NCBI RefSeq assembly: GCF_004117055.1
Contig: NZ_CP026363.1
Coordinates: 1,086,001 to 1,150,000, forward strand
Source: Brevibacillus agri
GTDB taxonomy: Bacteria; Bacillota; Bacilli; Brevibacillales; Brevibacillaceae
DNA: 64,000 nt
Direction: 5' to 3'
The translations under genes were made by a program, and so were the position numbers. The notes beneath the pieces were generated by a model. The model did no database searches, was not told the DNA's origin, and saw nothing but the letters and a program-made list of their open reading frames with translations. Of this stretch, positions 17,988 to 26,933 are shown one piece after another; position 1 is the first letter of the stretch, and each line of letters starts with the position of its first letter.

Positions 17988-19028
17988 ATGGTTCGGGTCG
18001 GAATCGTTGGGGCAACCGGGTACGGCGGTGCGGAGTTGATCCGTCTGCTGGCTGGCCACCCTCAGGTTGAAATAGCGAATGTTTATTCAAGTTCAGCAGA
18101 TGGAGAGGGGCTGGAGAAAACCTTTCCTCACGTAGCGGGACTGGGACTGCCAAAGCTTTTGCCGATTGACGCTGACAGCATGAGCGCCGCAAATGATCTG
18201 ATTTTTCTCGCGACGCCTGCTGGCGTAAGTGCCGGGTTGTCTCCGCAACTGGTAGCAAACGGCGTGAAGGTCATTGATCTGTCCGGCGATTTTCGCCTGG
18301 AAAAAGGCGAGGTGTACAAGGCGTGGTACAAAAAAGAGCCTGCGCCCGCCAACTTTGTCGAACAGGCGGTTTACGGCCTGACGGAATGGAATCAGGAGCA
18401 GGTGGCAGGCGCCAGCCTCATTGCCAATCCGGGCTGCTATCCGACAGCGACCTTGCTTGCCTTGATCCCTTTGCTGAAAAGCGGATGGGTGCAACCGAAC
18501 AGTTGGATCGTCGACGCCAAGTCGGGCGTGTCCGGAGCGGGACGCGGCGTATCGCTTGGCGTGCATTACAGCGAAATCAATGAAAGCATTCACGCATACA
18601 AGGTGGGAAGCCATCAGCATACGCCAGAGATTGAGCAGGAGTTGCAAAAGCAGAGCGGCGTGGAGACGGTCGTCCAGTTTACGCCGCATCTGGTGCCGAT
18701 GACGCGCGGGATTTTGGTCACTGCTTACGGACAGTTGTCCGCAGAGGTGACGCAGGCGCAAATTCAGGAGCTGTATGAAGCGACTTATGCCGACAAGCCG
18801 TTTGTCCGTGTGCGCCCAGCCGGAAGCCATCCGCATACAAAAGAGGTTTACGGTTCGAATTACTGCGACATTGCGATTCATGTGGATCAGCGCACTGGCC
18901 GCGTTGTTTTGCTGTCGGTGATCGACAACATGATGAAGGGCGCAGCAGGCCAAGCTGTGCAAAACATGAACGTCATGTACGGACTGCCCGAGAAAACGGG
19001 GCTGCCGCTCGTTCCGGTATATCCGTAG
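17988..19028 (+). CDS. argC: N-acetyl-gamma-glutamyl-phosphate reductase
   Basis: Third step of arginine synthesis: NADPH-dependent reduction of N-acetylglutamyl phosphate to the semialdehyde. The 346-residue product starts MVRVGIVGATGYGGAELIRL (dinucleotide-binding Rossmann start) and has the catalytic Cys in ANPGCYPTATLLALIPL plus GVSGAGRGVSLG. GAGAGGTGC precedes ATG 17988. It opens the argC-argB-argD-carA-carB-argF cluster; argJ, normally second in Bacillus, is missing. Confidence 0.97.
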   Translation: MVRVGIVGATGYGGAELIRLLAGHPQVEIANVYSSSADGEGLEKTFPHVAGLGLPKLLPIDADSMSAANDLIFLATPAGVSAGLSPQLVANGVKVIDLSGDFRLEKGEVYKAWYKKEPAPANFVEQAVYGLTEWNQEQVAGASLIANPGCYPTATLLALIPLLKSGWVQPNSWIVDAKSGVSGAGRGVSLGVHYSEINESIHAYKVGSHQHTPEIEQELQKQSGVETVVQFTPHLVPMTRGILVTAYGQLSAEVTQAQIQELYEATYADKPFVRVRPAGSHPHTKEVYGSNYCDIAIHVDQRTGRVVLLSVIDNMMKGAAGQAVQNMNVMYGLPEKTGLPLVPVYP

Positions 19029-19041
19029 AGGAGGAGAAGCG

Positions 19042-19842
19042 ATGCAGGGGATAGTAGTCATCAAGTGCGGCGGAAGCACGATGGATCAGTTGCCGGATTC
19101 TTTTTTTCAGGCGATCGCGAAGCTGCAGCAGGAAGGCAGGCAGATCGTCATCGTGCACGGAGGCGGACCGGCGATTAACGGCATGCTCGACCGCGTTCAG
19201 ATTACTCCGCAGTTTGTCGACGGGCTGCGCGTGACTTGCGAGGATACGCTGCGCGTCGTGGAAATGGTTTTGTGCGGCAGCATCAACAAGGTGCTGGTGA
19301 GACGGCTGACGCAGGCAGGCGCCAAGGCATGGGGCGTGAGCGGAATTGACGGTCAGACGCTGATCGCGCAGAAAACGGCGAAGCCGCTTGGCTGGGTAGG
19401 GGAAATTACGAAAGCAAATACGGCGATACCGCAAGCGATTCTGGCGCAAGGCTACGTCCCGGTGATCGCGCCGCTTTCCATTAGCGAGGATGGGGCGAAT
19501 ACGTACAACATCAATGCCGATGTGGCCGCAGGAGCGATTGCAGCGGCGCTCGCGGCGGAAAAGCTCATCATGGTCACGGACGTTCCCGGCATTCTGCGCC
19601 CGCAAGCAGACGGCACGAAGGCAGTCGTTGCGCAAACGAGCGCAGAGGAGATTCAGGACATGATCCAGTCCGAGATCATCACGGGCGGAATGATTCCGAA
19701 GGTTCAGGCAGCGCTGGACGCGCTCGGCCAGGGAGTGGACCAGGTGGTCATTTGCCGGGGGACGGCCGAGGATCTGCTCGGCGTGTGCACAGGGGAAGCA
19801 GTCGGAACGACCGTCAGAATGAACGTGAATCACGCGAACTAA
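19042..19842 (+). CDS. argB: Acetylglutamate kinase
   Basis: Phosphorylates N-acetylglutamate. The 266-residue product has the amino-acid-kinase start GIVVIKCGGSTM, the HGGGPAINGML loop and TGGMIPKVQAALDAL. AGAGGAGGAG precedes ATG 19042, 13 bases after argC. The short N-terminus without the extra helix of hexameric, arginine-inhibited enzymes is consistent with a dimeric, non-inhibited form, but this is inference. Confidence 0.96.
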   Translation: MQGIVVIKCGGSTMDQLPDSFFQAIAKLQQEGRQIVIVHGGGPAINGMLDRVQITPQFVDGLRVTCEDTLRVVEMVLCGSINKVLVRRLTQAGAKAWGVSGIDGQTLIAQKTAKPLGWVGEITKANTAIPQAILAQGYVPVIAPLSISEDGANTYNINADVAAGAIAAALAAEKLIMVTDVPGILRPQADGTKAVVAQTSAEEIQDMIQSEIITGGMIPKVQAALDALGQGVDQVVICRGTAEDLLGVCTGEAVGTTVRMNVNHAN

Positions 19843-19855
19843 GGAGGGAATGGAC

Positions 19856-21037
19856 ATGAGTACAGTGACAGCGCCTATGCATGTGATGAATAACTATGCG
19901 AGATGGCCGATCAGTCTGGTAAAAGGCCAAGGAAATCAGGTGTGGGACGACCAGGGGAAACAGTATCTCGATTTTACTTCAGGGATTGCGGTGACGTCTT
20001 TGGGGCATGTCCCGCCAAAAGTGACAGCCAAGCTGCACGAACAGCTCGATACGCTGTGGCACTGCTCCAACCTGGTGCACATTCCGCAGCAGGAGATTTT
20101 GGCGGAAAAGCTGAGCCGCTTGTCCGGGCTCGATCAGGCGTTTTTTTGCAACAGCGGGGCGGAAGCCAATGAGGGCCTGATTAAGCTGGCCCGACGCTAC
20201 GCGCAAAAGGTGAAAGGAGAGGACCGCTTCGAAGTCATCACGTTCGAGCAGTCTTTTCACGGACGGACGCTGGCGACATTGACGGCGACCGGGCAGGAAA
20301 AGGTCAAGGATGGCTTCGCGCCGTTGCCGCCGGGCTTTGTCACCGTGCCGTACAACGATCTCGCAGCAGTCAAGTCGGCGATTACAGACAAGACGTGCGC
20401 GATCATGCTGGAGCTGGTTCAGGGCGAGGGCGGCGTGCATCCGGCAGAGGAAGCGTGGGTCAAAGCGCTGCGCGACTTGTGCGACGAGCACGGCTTGCTG
20501 CTTTTGGTGGACGAAATTCAGACAGGGATTGGCCGCACCGGCACGTGGTTCGCTTTTCAGCAATACGGGGTGAAGCCGGACGCGATCTCGCTGGCAAAAG
20601 GATTGGGCAGCGGGTTCCCGATTGGCGCTGTAGTCGCCACGAAGGAAGTGGCCGCAGCCTTTGCGCCAGGGACGCACGGAACGACGTTTGGCGGCAATCC
20701 TTTGGCAGCGACCGCGGGAATCGCTACCTTGGCGACAATGGAAGAGGAGCAGATTTTGCAGCAGGTCGCCCATATTCACGACGTGCTGATGCAGGAGCTG
20801 GAAAAGCTGCATGCTGAGCATCCCGACAAGGTCGTCGCGGTTCGGGGCAAAGGACTTCTTCTGGGCGTGGAGCTGACGATTCCGGCAGGCGACGTGGTTG
20901 CTTATGCACGGGAAAAAGGCGTGATTCTGCTCACGGCTGGTCCGCAAGTAGTGCGCCTGCTGCCATCCTTCGTCACGACGGATGAAGAAGTAAAGCAGGC
21001 AATGGCCGTGTTCGGCGAAGCGTTGGCCCAGGCGTAA
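19856..21037 (+). CDS. argD: Acetylornithine aminotransferase
   Basis: A 393-residue PLP enzyme of fold type I that converts N-acetylglutamate semialdehyde to N-acetylornithine. SLAKGLGSGFPIGA carries the PLP lysine; FCNSGAEANEGLIKLARRY and DEIQTGIGRTGTWFAFQ are class III aminotransferase signatures. ATG 19856 has GGAGGG eight bases upstream, whereas the in-frame ATG at 19850 is too close. It ends with the strongest terminator of the cluster, yet carA follows with its own ARG box. Confidence 0.96.
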   Translation: MSTVTAPMHVMNNYARWPISLVKGQGNQVWDDQGKQYLDFTSGIAVTSLGHVPPKVTAKLHEQLDTLWHCSNLVHIPQQEILAEKLSRLSGLDQAFFCNSGAEANEGLIKLARRYAQKVKGEDRFEVITFEQSFHGRTLATLTATGQEKVKDGFAPLPPGFVTVPYNDLAAVKSAITDKTCAIMLELVQGEGGVHPAEEAWVKALRDLCDEHGLLLLVDEIQTGIGRTGTWFAFQQYGVKPDAISLAKGLGSGFPIGAVVATKEVAAAFAPGTHGTTFGGNPLAATAGIATLATMEEEQILQQVAHIHDVLMQELEKLHAEHPDKVVAVRGKGLLLGVELTIPAGDVVAYAREKGVILLTAGPQVVRLLPSFVTTDEEVKQAMAVFGEALAQA

Positions 21038-21061
21038 CGGCAAATATTCCATGATTTGTGA

Positions 21062-21108
21062 AAATGCAACGAGTCCGGAAAGTCAAAAAACTCGTTGCAT
21101 TTTTATAA
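21062..21108 (+). terminator. Terminator between argD and carA
   Basis: A 13-bp perfect stem (AAATGCAACGAGT / ACTCGTTGCATTT) with a 15-base loop continues into TTTTTAT. It splits argCBD from carAB-argF into two transcripts or gives partial readthrough. Confidence 0.85.
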
Positions 21109-21131
21109 TGTTGAATGTATATTAATACAAA
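21109..21131 (+). promoter_or_regulatory. ARG box before carA
   Basis: TTGAATGTATATTAATACAA resembles the ARG box consensus (about three mismatches), followed by the further AT-rich TGCATAAATTC. It lies about 112 bases upstream of carA. Confidence 0.5.
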
Positions 21132-21242
21132 GAGTTGCATAAATTCTCGGTATGAACGGCATGAACGTGAATGACTTATTCACCTAAACAGATGCGCCAA
21201 ATGGCGTTGGCTCTTGCCTATTGGAGAGGAGTGGCTTCATAG

Positions 21243-22349
21243 ATGGATAGAGATAAGCAATCGCTGGGAACGGGCTACCTCACGCTGGAGAGCGGGGAGG
21301 TATTTGCAGGGCAGCTTTACGGAGCGCCTATTAACGGTTTCGGCGAAGTGGTTTTTCATACAGGCATGACCGGCTATCAGGAAGTAATGACAGACCCTTC
21401 CTTTGCAGGTCAGATCGTGACTTTTACTTATCCGTTGATCGGGAACTACGGAATCAACGAAAACGACTACGAGGCGGCAAAGCCGGCTCTGACGGGGATG
21501 ATCGTCAGCGAGCTGTGCACAGAGCCGAGTCACTACGAATCGACGAAAACATTGGCCCAGGCGGCGGAAGACTTTGGCTTCCCGATTTTGGCCGGAATCG
21601 ACACCCGAACCATTACGAAGCGAGTTCGCCAAAATGGTCCGGTTTTCGGGGTGATTTCCGATCAGCCTATGCAGGCGGCGGAGGTTGCGTCACTGCGCTA
21701 CAAGCACGCGAAAAAATCGCTGGTAGCGAATGTATCCACCCAACAGATCGAGCGTTACCCGGGAACCGGGGAGCATGTCGTCCTGGTCGACCTCGGGATG
21801 AAAAAATCGATTCTGGATGCGCTTTTGGAGCTGGGCTGCCGTGTGACCGTCGTGCCGTTCGACACTTCTTTTGCGCAAATTAACGCGCTCGCACCGGACG
21901 GCCTGCTGTTTTCCAACGGCCCTGGCGACCCGGAGCACCTGCTGGCGTATTGCAGCGAATGGCGAAAAGCGGTTGAGCAGTACCCGACTTTGGGTATCTG
22001 TCTGGGACATCAGGTGCTGGCGCTGATGTACGGCGGCAAAACAGAAAAGCTGGCGTACGGTCACCGCGGCAGCAATCACCCGGTGAAAGACCTGGTGACA
22101 GGCAAGGTGTACATGACCTCGCAAAACCACGGGTACGTCGTCAAGGAAGAGTCTTTGGACAAACGGCAGCTCGCCGTCTCGTACCGCAATGTAAACGACG
22201 GCTCTGTCGAAGGGCTGCGCCATGTGAGCCTGCCCGTTTTCAGCGTGCAGTACCACCCGGAGGCACATCCCGGACCGAGCGATACTTCCCATATATTCCA
22301 CCAATTCTTGCAATCGATGCGTGTAGTAGGAGCGAAGAGATATGCCTAA
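21243..22349 (+). CDS. carA: Carbamoyl-phosphate synthase small subunit, arginine-linked
   Basis: Hydrolyses glutamine and channels ammonia to CarB. The 368-residue product has the N-terminal CPSase domain (LTLESGEVFAGQLYGA) and a class I amidotransferase domain with GICLGHQVLALMYGG (catalytic Cys) and QYHPEAHPGP (His/Glu). GAGAGGAGTGG precedes ATG 21243. Its place between argD and carB-argF and the ARG box imply an arginine-regulated enzyme, distinct from the pyrimidine one usually in pyr operons. Confidence 0.95.
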   Translation: MDRDKQSLGTGYLTLESGEVFAGQLYGAPINGFGEVVFHTGMTGYQEVMTDPSFAGQIVTFTYPLIGNYGINENDYEAAKPALTGMIVSELCTEPSHYESTKTLAQAAEDFGFPILAGIDTRTITKRVRQNGPVFGVISDQPMQAAEVASLRYKHAKKSLVANVSTQQIERYPGTGEHVVLVDLGMKKSILDALLELGCRVTVVPFDTSFAQINALAPDGLLFSNGPGDPEHLLAYCSEWRKAVEQYPTLGICLGHQVLALMYGGKTEKLAYGHRGSNHPVKDLVTGKVYMTSQNHGYVVKEESLDKRQLAVSYRNVNDGSVEGLRHVSLPVFSVQYHPEAHPGPSDTSHIFHQFLQSMRVVGAKRYA

Positions 22350-25300
22350 ATTGCCACACATTCATAAAGTTCTGGTGATCGGCTCCGGCCCGATCGTCAT
22401 CGGCCAGGCGGCAGAATTTGACTACGCCGGAGCGCAGGCTTGCCTTTCGCTGAAGGAAGCGGGCGTGCAGGTCGTACTGGTGAACAATAACCCGGCGACG
22501 ATCATGACAGATGAGCAGGTTGCAGACAAAGTTTATCTGGAGCCGCTCACGGTCGAATCCGTGACGGCGATTATCGCCAAAGAGCGTCCCGACGGACTTT
22601 TGCCCACGCTTGGCGGGCAGACGGGGCTGAATCTTGCGGTTGCTCTGGCAGAGGCAGGCGTGCTGGAAGCGTACAACGTTCAACTGCTGGGCACGCCGCT
22701 TGCTGCCATTCAAAACGGGGAAGACCGTGAGCTGTTCAAGCAGTTGATGCAGCAAATCGGCGAGCCTGTTCCCGAGAGCGATACCGTGGAATCAGTCGAG
22801 GCGGCTATCCAGTTCGCCAACACCATCGGCTATCCCGTCATCGTCCGTCCTGCTTACACGCTGGGCGGCGCAGGCGGCGGTATCGCCGAAGACGAGGCAG
22901 CCTTGCGCAAGGTCGCGGCAGGCGGAATTGCGGCCAGCCCCATCGGGCAAGTCCTGATCGAGCGCAGCGTAAAAGGCTGGAAAGAGATCGAATACGAAGT
23001 CATGCGGGATGCGAACGACACCTGCATCATCGTCTGCAATATGGAAAATCTCGATCCTGTAGGCATTCACACGGGAGACAGCATCGTCGTCGCGCCGTCG
23101 CAGACGCTGACAGACCGCCAGTATCAAATGCTGCGCAGCGCCTCGACAAAAGTGATTCGCTCGCTCGGTGTCGTCGGCGGCTGCAACATTCAGTTTGCGC
23201 TCGATCCGCACTCAGATCGCTACGTGCTGATCGAAGTCAATCCGCGGGTGAGCCGCTCCAGCGCGTTGGCTTCCAAGGCGACCGGCTATCCGATCGCGCG
23301 GATTGCGGCCAAGCTGGCATTGGGCTACGGGCTGGACGAGGTCATCAACCCGATTACAGGCTACACCTACGCCAGCTTTGAGCCGGCTCTGGACTATATC
23401 GTGGTGAAAATTCCACGCTTCCCGTTTGACAAATTCCCGCATGCCGATCGCAGGCTGGGCACGCAAATGAAGGCGACAGGCGAAGTCATGTCGATTGCCC
23501 GCAATCTGGAAGCGGGACTGTTGAAAGCCGTTCGCTCACTGGAGCAGGGCTGCACGCACCTGTCCCGTCCGGAGCTTGCTTCCTGGACGCGCGAGCAGCT
23601 TGCGCAGTCGTTGCAGGACGCTACCGACATCCGCCTGTTCGTTTTTGCCGAAGCGATCCGCAAAGGCTTCACAGAAGCAGAGCTGCACAGCCTGACAGGC
23701 GTCGATCCGTTTTTCCTGCGCAGCTTGCGCAAAATCGTCGATCTGGAAGCGGAGCTGTCCGCACACGACAGCAGCACGCTATCCAGAGAGCTGCTGCTTG
23801 CCGCAAAGCGCAGCGGCTTTGCGGATGAAACGATTGCTTCGCTGGTGGGAACCACTCCGCTTGCCATCAAAAAACAGCGCGAGCAAGCAGGCATCACGCC
23901 AACTTACAAAATTGTCGATACGTGCGCAGCCGAATTTGATGCGCAGACTCCATACTACTACTCGGATTGGCAAGGAGTAGACGAAGTAGAGACGCTGGCC
24001 GGGCGAAAAGTGCTCGTGCTCGGCTCCGGGCCAATCCGCATCGGGCAAGGAATCGAGTTTGACTACTGCTCCGTGCATGCCGCCAAAGCGCTGCAAGCAA
24101 GCGGAATCGCGGCCATCGTGGTGAACAACAACCCGGAAACGGTGAGTACGGACTACGAAACAGCCGACCACCTTTATTTTGAACCGCTGCATGTAGAAGA
24201 CGTGCTGCATGTCGCCGAGCGCGAACAGGTAGAGGGCGTCATGGTCCAGTTTGGCGGACAGACGGCGATCAATCTGGCGGCAAAGCTGGAGCAGGCCGGA
24301 CTGAAGGTCATGGGCACGACGCTGACCGCGATTGAGCGGGCAGAGGACCGCGAGCTGTTTTACGCGATGCTGCGCAAGCTGAACATCCCGCATATCCCGG
24401 GCAAAGGCGTATCGTCCCTGGAAGATGCGACAGCGATAGCGGAGGAAATCGGCTTCCCGGTTCTGATGCGGCCTTCCTACGTCATCGGCGGGCAAGGCAT
24501 GGTAGTCGTACACAACATCGAGGAGCTGACAGCGACGATCAACGACTGGCTCCACCACCCGCAGAGCGAAGCGTTTTTCCCGCTTCTCGTGGACAAATAC
24601 GTCCCGGGCCGGGAAGCAGAGGTCGATGCGGTCTGCGACGGGCAGTCTGTCATTATCCCGGGCATTTTCCAGCACGTGGAGAAAGCGGGCATTCACTCTG
24701 GCGACAGCGTGGCGCTGTTCCCGGCTCCGGCGCTGTCGGATGAGATCAAGCACAAAATTGCCAGCTACACAGAAGCGATCGCACGGGAAATGGAAGCGGT
24801 CGGCCTAATCAACATTCAGTTTGTCATCGACACCGATACCGTCTATGTGCTGGAGGTTAACCCGCGCGCATCGCGGACAGTGCCGATCACGAGCAAAGTG
24901 ACGGGCATCCCGATGGTCCAGTTGGCTGTGCGCGCCCAGTTGGGGGAAAAGCTGGCGGACATGGGGTACGGAACCGGGCTGCTGCCTGAGATTCCTTTTG
25001 CAGTCGTCAAAGCTCCTGTCTTCTCGACCATCAAGCTGAACGGCGTCGACCCGGTACTCGGACCGGAAATGAAGTCGACCGGAGAAGTGCTCGGACTTGG
25101 ACGGACGTTTGAGGAAGCGGCCGGAAAAGCGTTTGCCTTCAAAGACAACCTGTACGGCGACTGGAAAAACGGTCAGCTTGTCATGATCTCCCTGGCGGAT
25201 GCGGACAAGAAGGAAGAGATCGGCCAACTGATCGGGCAGCTTCAGGCAGATGGTGCTACTCTCGCAGCGACGGCGGGCACGGCCAGTTGGTTGGCAGCAT

Positions 25301-25584
25301 CCGGCGTTGCGGTCAAGCATGTCGTGGAAGATGAAGCAGCCTGGAACCAATTGCTGCAAAAAGAGCAGGCAGCCTTTGCGCTGGTCACCGCAACAAAAGG
25401 AAATCAACAGGGCAGAAGAGGGTTTGCCTTGCGCAGCCGGATGGTGCAGCAAGGAATCCCGCTGTTCTGTGCAACGGATACATTCTCGTTATATGTGAAG
25501 TCCATTATGATGAAAAGAGGTGGCTCTCATGCAGCCAGTGAAGATATTGGAACACTTTCAAAACTTGCCCCTGCAAAAGCATAA
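22342..25584 (+). CDS. carB: Carbamoyl-phosphate synthase large subunit
   Basis: A 1080-residue ATP-grasp enzyme with the two homologous halves (about 1-540 and 541-920) that make carbamoyl phosphate from bicarbonate, ammonia and two ATP. The halves carry VLVIGSGPIVIGQAAEFDYA and VLVLGSGPIRIGQGIEFDYC, and the C-terminal region is MGS-like (about 930-1070). It overlaps carA by eight bases and argF by 56 bases, which translationally couples all three. Confidence 0.97.
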   Translation: MPKLPHIHKVLVIGSGPIVIGQAAEFDYAGAQACLSLKEAGVQVVLVNNNPATIMTDEQVADKVYLEPLTVESVTAIIAKERPDGLLPTLGGQTGLNLAVALAEAGVLEAYNVQLLGTPLAAIQNGEDRELFKQLMQQIGEPVPESDTVESVEAAIQFANTIGYPVIVRPAYTLGGAGGGIAEDEAALRKVAAGGIAASPIGQVLIERSVKGWKEIEYEVMRDANDTCIIVCNMENLDPVGIHTGDSIVVAPSQTLTDRQYQMLRSASTKVIRSLGVVGGCNIQFALDPHSDRYVLIEVNPRVSRSSALASKATGYPIARIAAKLALGYGLDEVINPITGYTYASFEPALDYIVVKIPRFPFDKFPHADRRLGTQMKATGEVMSIARNLEAGLLKAVRSLEQGCTHLSRPELASWTREQLAQSLQDATDIRLFVFAEAIRKGFTEAELHSLTGVDPFFLRSLRKIVDLEAELSAHDSSTLSRELLLAAKRSGFADETIASLVGTTPLAIKKQREQAGITPTYKIVDTCAAEFDAQTPYYYSDWQGVDEVETLAGRKVLVLGSGPIRIGQGIEFDYCSVHAAKALQASGIAAIVVNNNPETVSTDYETADHLYFEPLHVEDVLHVAEREQVEGVMVQFGGQTAINLAAKLEQAGLKVMGTTLTAIERAEDRELFYAMLRKLNIPHIPGKGVSSLEDATAIAEEIGFPVLMRPSYVIGGQGMVVVHNIEELTATINDWLHHPQSEAFFPLLVDKYVPGREAEVDAVCDGQSVIIPGIFQHVEKAGIHSGDSVALFPAPALSDEIKHKIASYTEAIAREMEAVGLINIQFVIDTDTVYVLEVNPRASRTVPITSKVTGIPMVQLAVRAQLGEKLADMGYGTGLLPEIPFAVVKAPVFSTIKLNGVDPVLGPEMKSTGEVLGLGRTFEEAAGKAFAFKDNLYGDWKNGQLVMISLADADKKEEIGQLIGQLQADGATLAATAGTASWLAASGVAVKHVVEDEAAWNQLLQKEQAAFALVTATKGNQQGRRGFALRSRMVQQGIPLFCATDTFSLYVKSIMMKRGGSHAASEDIGTLSKLAPAKA

Positions 25585-26500
25585 AGGAAAAGATTTTCTG
25601 CGTGTCGACGAATTTAACGGCGACGAACTGATGGAGTTGCTCCATCTCGCCGCTCACATCAAGCAATTGCAAAAGCTGGGACAGCCGTTCCAGCCTTTGC
25701 AGGGCAAGACGCTGGGAATGATTTTTGACAAGGCGTCGACGCGCACGCGCGTCTCCTTCGAAGTAGGGATGCACCAGCTCGGCGGGCTTGGCATGTTCAT
25801 GAGCGGAAAAGAGCTGCAACTGGGCCGCGGAGAGCCGATCAGCGACACGGCAAAGGTGCTGTCCCGCTACGTGGACGCGATCATGATCCGCACGTTCTCC
25901 CACTCTTATGTGGAAGAGCTGGCCGAGCACGCCTCCATCCCGATCATCAACGGCCTGACCGACCTGTACCATCCATGTCAGGCTTTGGCTGACATGCTGA
26001 CCATCTGGGAGCACAAAGGCAAGCTCAAAGGCGTCAAGCTCGCCTACGTGGGCGACGGGAACAACGTAGCCAACTCGCTCGTTCTCGCTGCCGTTTTGCT
26101 CGGCCTGGAAGTGCGTGTGGCGACGCCTGTCGGCTATGAGATGGATGCTGCCATCGTGGCAAAAGCTGTCGAGTACGCGAAAAAGAGCGGCGGAAAAATG
26201 ATGGTGACGCATGATCCAAAAGAAGCAGTCGCGGGGGCCGACGCTGTTTACACAGATGTTTGGACCAGCATGGGCTTCGAGGAGGAAAACGAAGTGCGCC
26301 TGAAAGCATTCGCGAATTACCAGGTAAACGAGCAACTGGTGGCACAGGCAGACCGCAACTACCTTTTCCTGCACTGCCTGCCGGCGCATCGCGGCGAGGA
26401 AGTGACCGCAGGCGTCATCGACGGACCAAGCTCCGTCATTTTCGATCAGGCTGAAAATCGCTTGCATGCCCAGAAGGCGATTCTGGCAGCGCTGGTATGA
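25529..26500 (+). CDS. argF: Ornithine carbamoyltransferase
   Basis: Makes citrulline from ornithine and carbamoyl phosphate. The 323-residue product has the STRTR carbamoyl-phosphate loop (FDKASTRTRVSFEVG), the HPCQALADMLT segment and HCLPAHRGEEV, the catalytic OTCase motif. ATG 25529 follows AAAGAGGTGG; earlier in-frame codons are a spurious extension. The start lies inside carB. It ends the cluster, and an 18-base hairpin without T-run follows the stop. Confidence 0.96.
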   Translation: MQPVKILEHFQNLPLQKHKGKDFLRVDEFNGDELMELLHLAAHIKQLQKLGQPFQPLQGKTLGMIFDKASTRTRVSFEVGMHQLGGLGMFMSGKELQLGRGEPISDTAKVLSRYVDAIMIRTFSHSYVEELAEHASIPIINGLTDLYHPCQALADMLTIWEHKGKLKGVKLAYVGDGNNVANSLVLAAVLLGLEVRVATPVGYEMDAAIVAKAVEYAKKSGGKMMVTHDPKEAVAGADAVYTDVWTSMGFEEENEVRLKAFANYQVNEQLVAQADRNYLFLHCLPAHRGEEVTAGVIDGPSSVIFDQAENRLHAQKAILAALV

Positions 26501-26600
26501 ACAAGGTTCTAGTCAAATAGAACTAACCGGAATTAAATCCAATAGACTATGAAACTGTGATTGCCGAATTTTGTCACTTATGTGTAAAATATAGCTAGGA

Positions 26601-26676
26601 AAGTCGCAAAGAAGTACAGACTGTATCTGGTCGCTTGGTCTGTATGGAGCCAGTAGCGAATCCACCCTTCTCGCAA
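26601..26676 (+). ncRNA. Cyclic-di-GMP-II-type riboswitch, first copy
   Basis: An apparent P1 (GAAG 26611-26614 / CTTC 26667-26670) encloses GGTCGCTTG, a small hairpin and CAGTAGCGAATCC. TCGCT (26631-26635) pairs with AGCGA (26655-26659) and GG with CC, the pseudoknot of the c-di-GMP-II class (known pattern GGGCRCUUG ... UAGURGYGCAACC). The C-G pair of the known pattern is replaced by a compatible T-A. The ligand is inferred from structure and context. Confidence 0.72.
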
Positions 26677-26678
26677 CC

Positions 26679-26765
26679 AGTGCGGAAGGAAAGACGGAGC
26701 AGAGGCTGTACTTGGTCGCTTGGCCTCTGACTTGAAAACCAGTAGCGAAGCCAGCTTTCTCCACT
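26679..26765 (+). ncRNA. Cyclic-di-GMP-II-type riboswitch, second copy
   Basis: AGTG...GGAAAG (26679-26693) pairs with CTTTCTCCACT (26755-26765). TTGGTCGCTTGG and CCAGTAGCGAAGCC repeat the same pseudoknot (TCGCT 26716-26720 with AGCGA 26744-26748). Against the first copy, AGAGGC/GCCTCT versus CAGAC/GTCTG flanking pairs covary, which argues for RNA selection. It ends ten bases before the ribosome site of the small peptide gene, so it can act on translation as well as transcription. Confidence 0.75.
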
Positions 26766-26789
26766 ATGCACGTAAGGAGGGGAATAGAG

Positions 26790-26867
26790 ATGAAAAAATG
26801 GTTCGCGGCGATTTTGATGGTGGTAGCGATCGTGGCTGCTACTTCTGCAAACTTCCATATCGGATAA
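26790..26867 (+). CDS. 25-residue secreted-like peptide behind riboswitches
   Basis: ATG 26790 follows AAGGAGGGG. The predicted peptide MKKWFAAILMVVAIVAATSA plus NFHIG is a signal-peptide-like hydrophobic segment with a five-residue tail, the build of Phr-type pro-signals, or simply a leader peptide. A terminator follows, so the gene may be the main product or an attenuator element under the riboswitches. No homologue is recognised. Confidence 0.65.
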   Translation: MKKWFAAILMVVAIVAATSANFHIG

Positions 26868-26880
26868 TAAATTTTCGAGG

Positions 26881-26909
26881 AAACACCGCTTGCTTGAGTG
26901 GTGTTTTTT
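26881..26909 (+). terminator. Terminator between small peptide and membrane-protein genes
   Basis: AAACACCGCT pairs with AGTGGTGTTT (one G-T) around a TGCTTG loop and runs into TTTTTTC. Readthrough would be needed to express the downstream HD-GYP gene from the riboswitch promoter. Confidence 0.8.
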
Positions 26910-26933
26910 CTTAAACCTTTGGAGGCAAGCGAG

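Noticed and set aside
26590..26780. c-di-GMP-I (GEMM) riboswitch
   Set aside because: A GTCGCAAAG string resembles GEMM, but the rest (GGCAAACC, tetraloop receptor) is missing; the c-di-GMP-II pseudoknot explains both copies.
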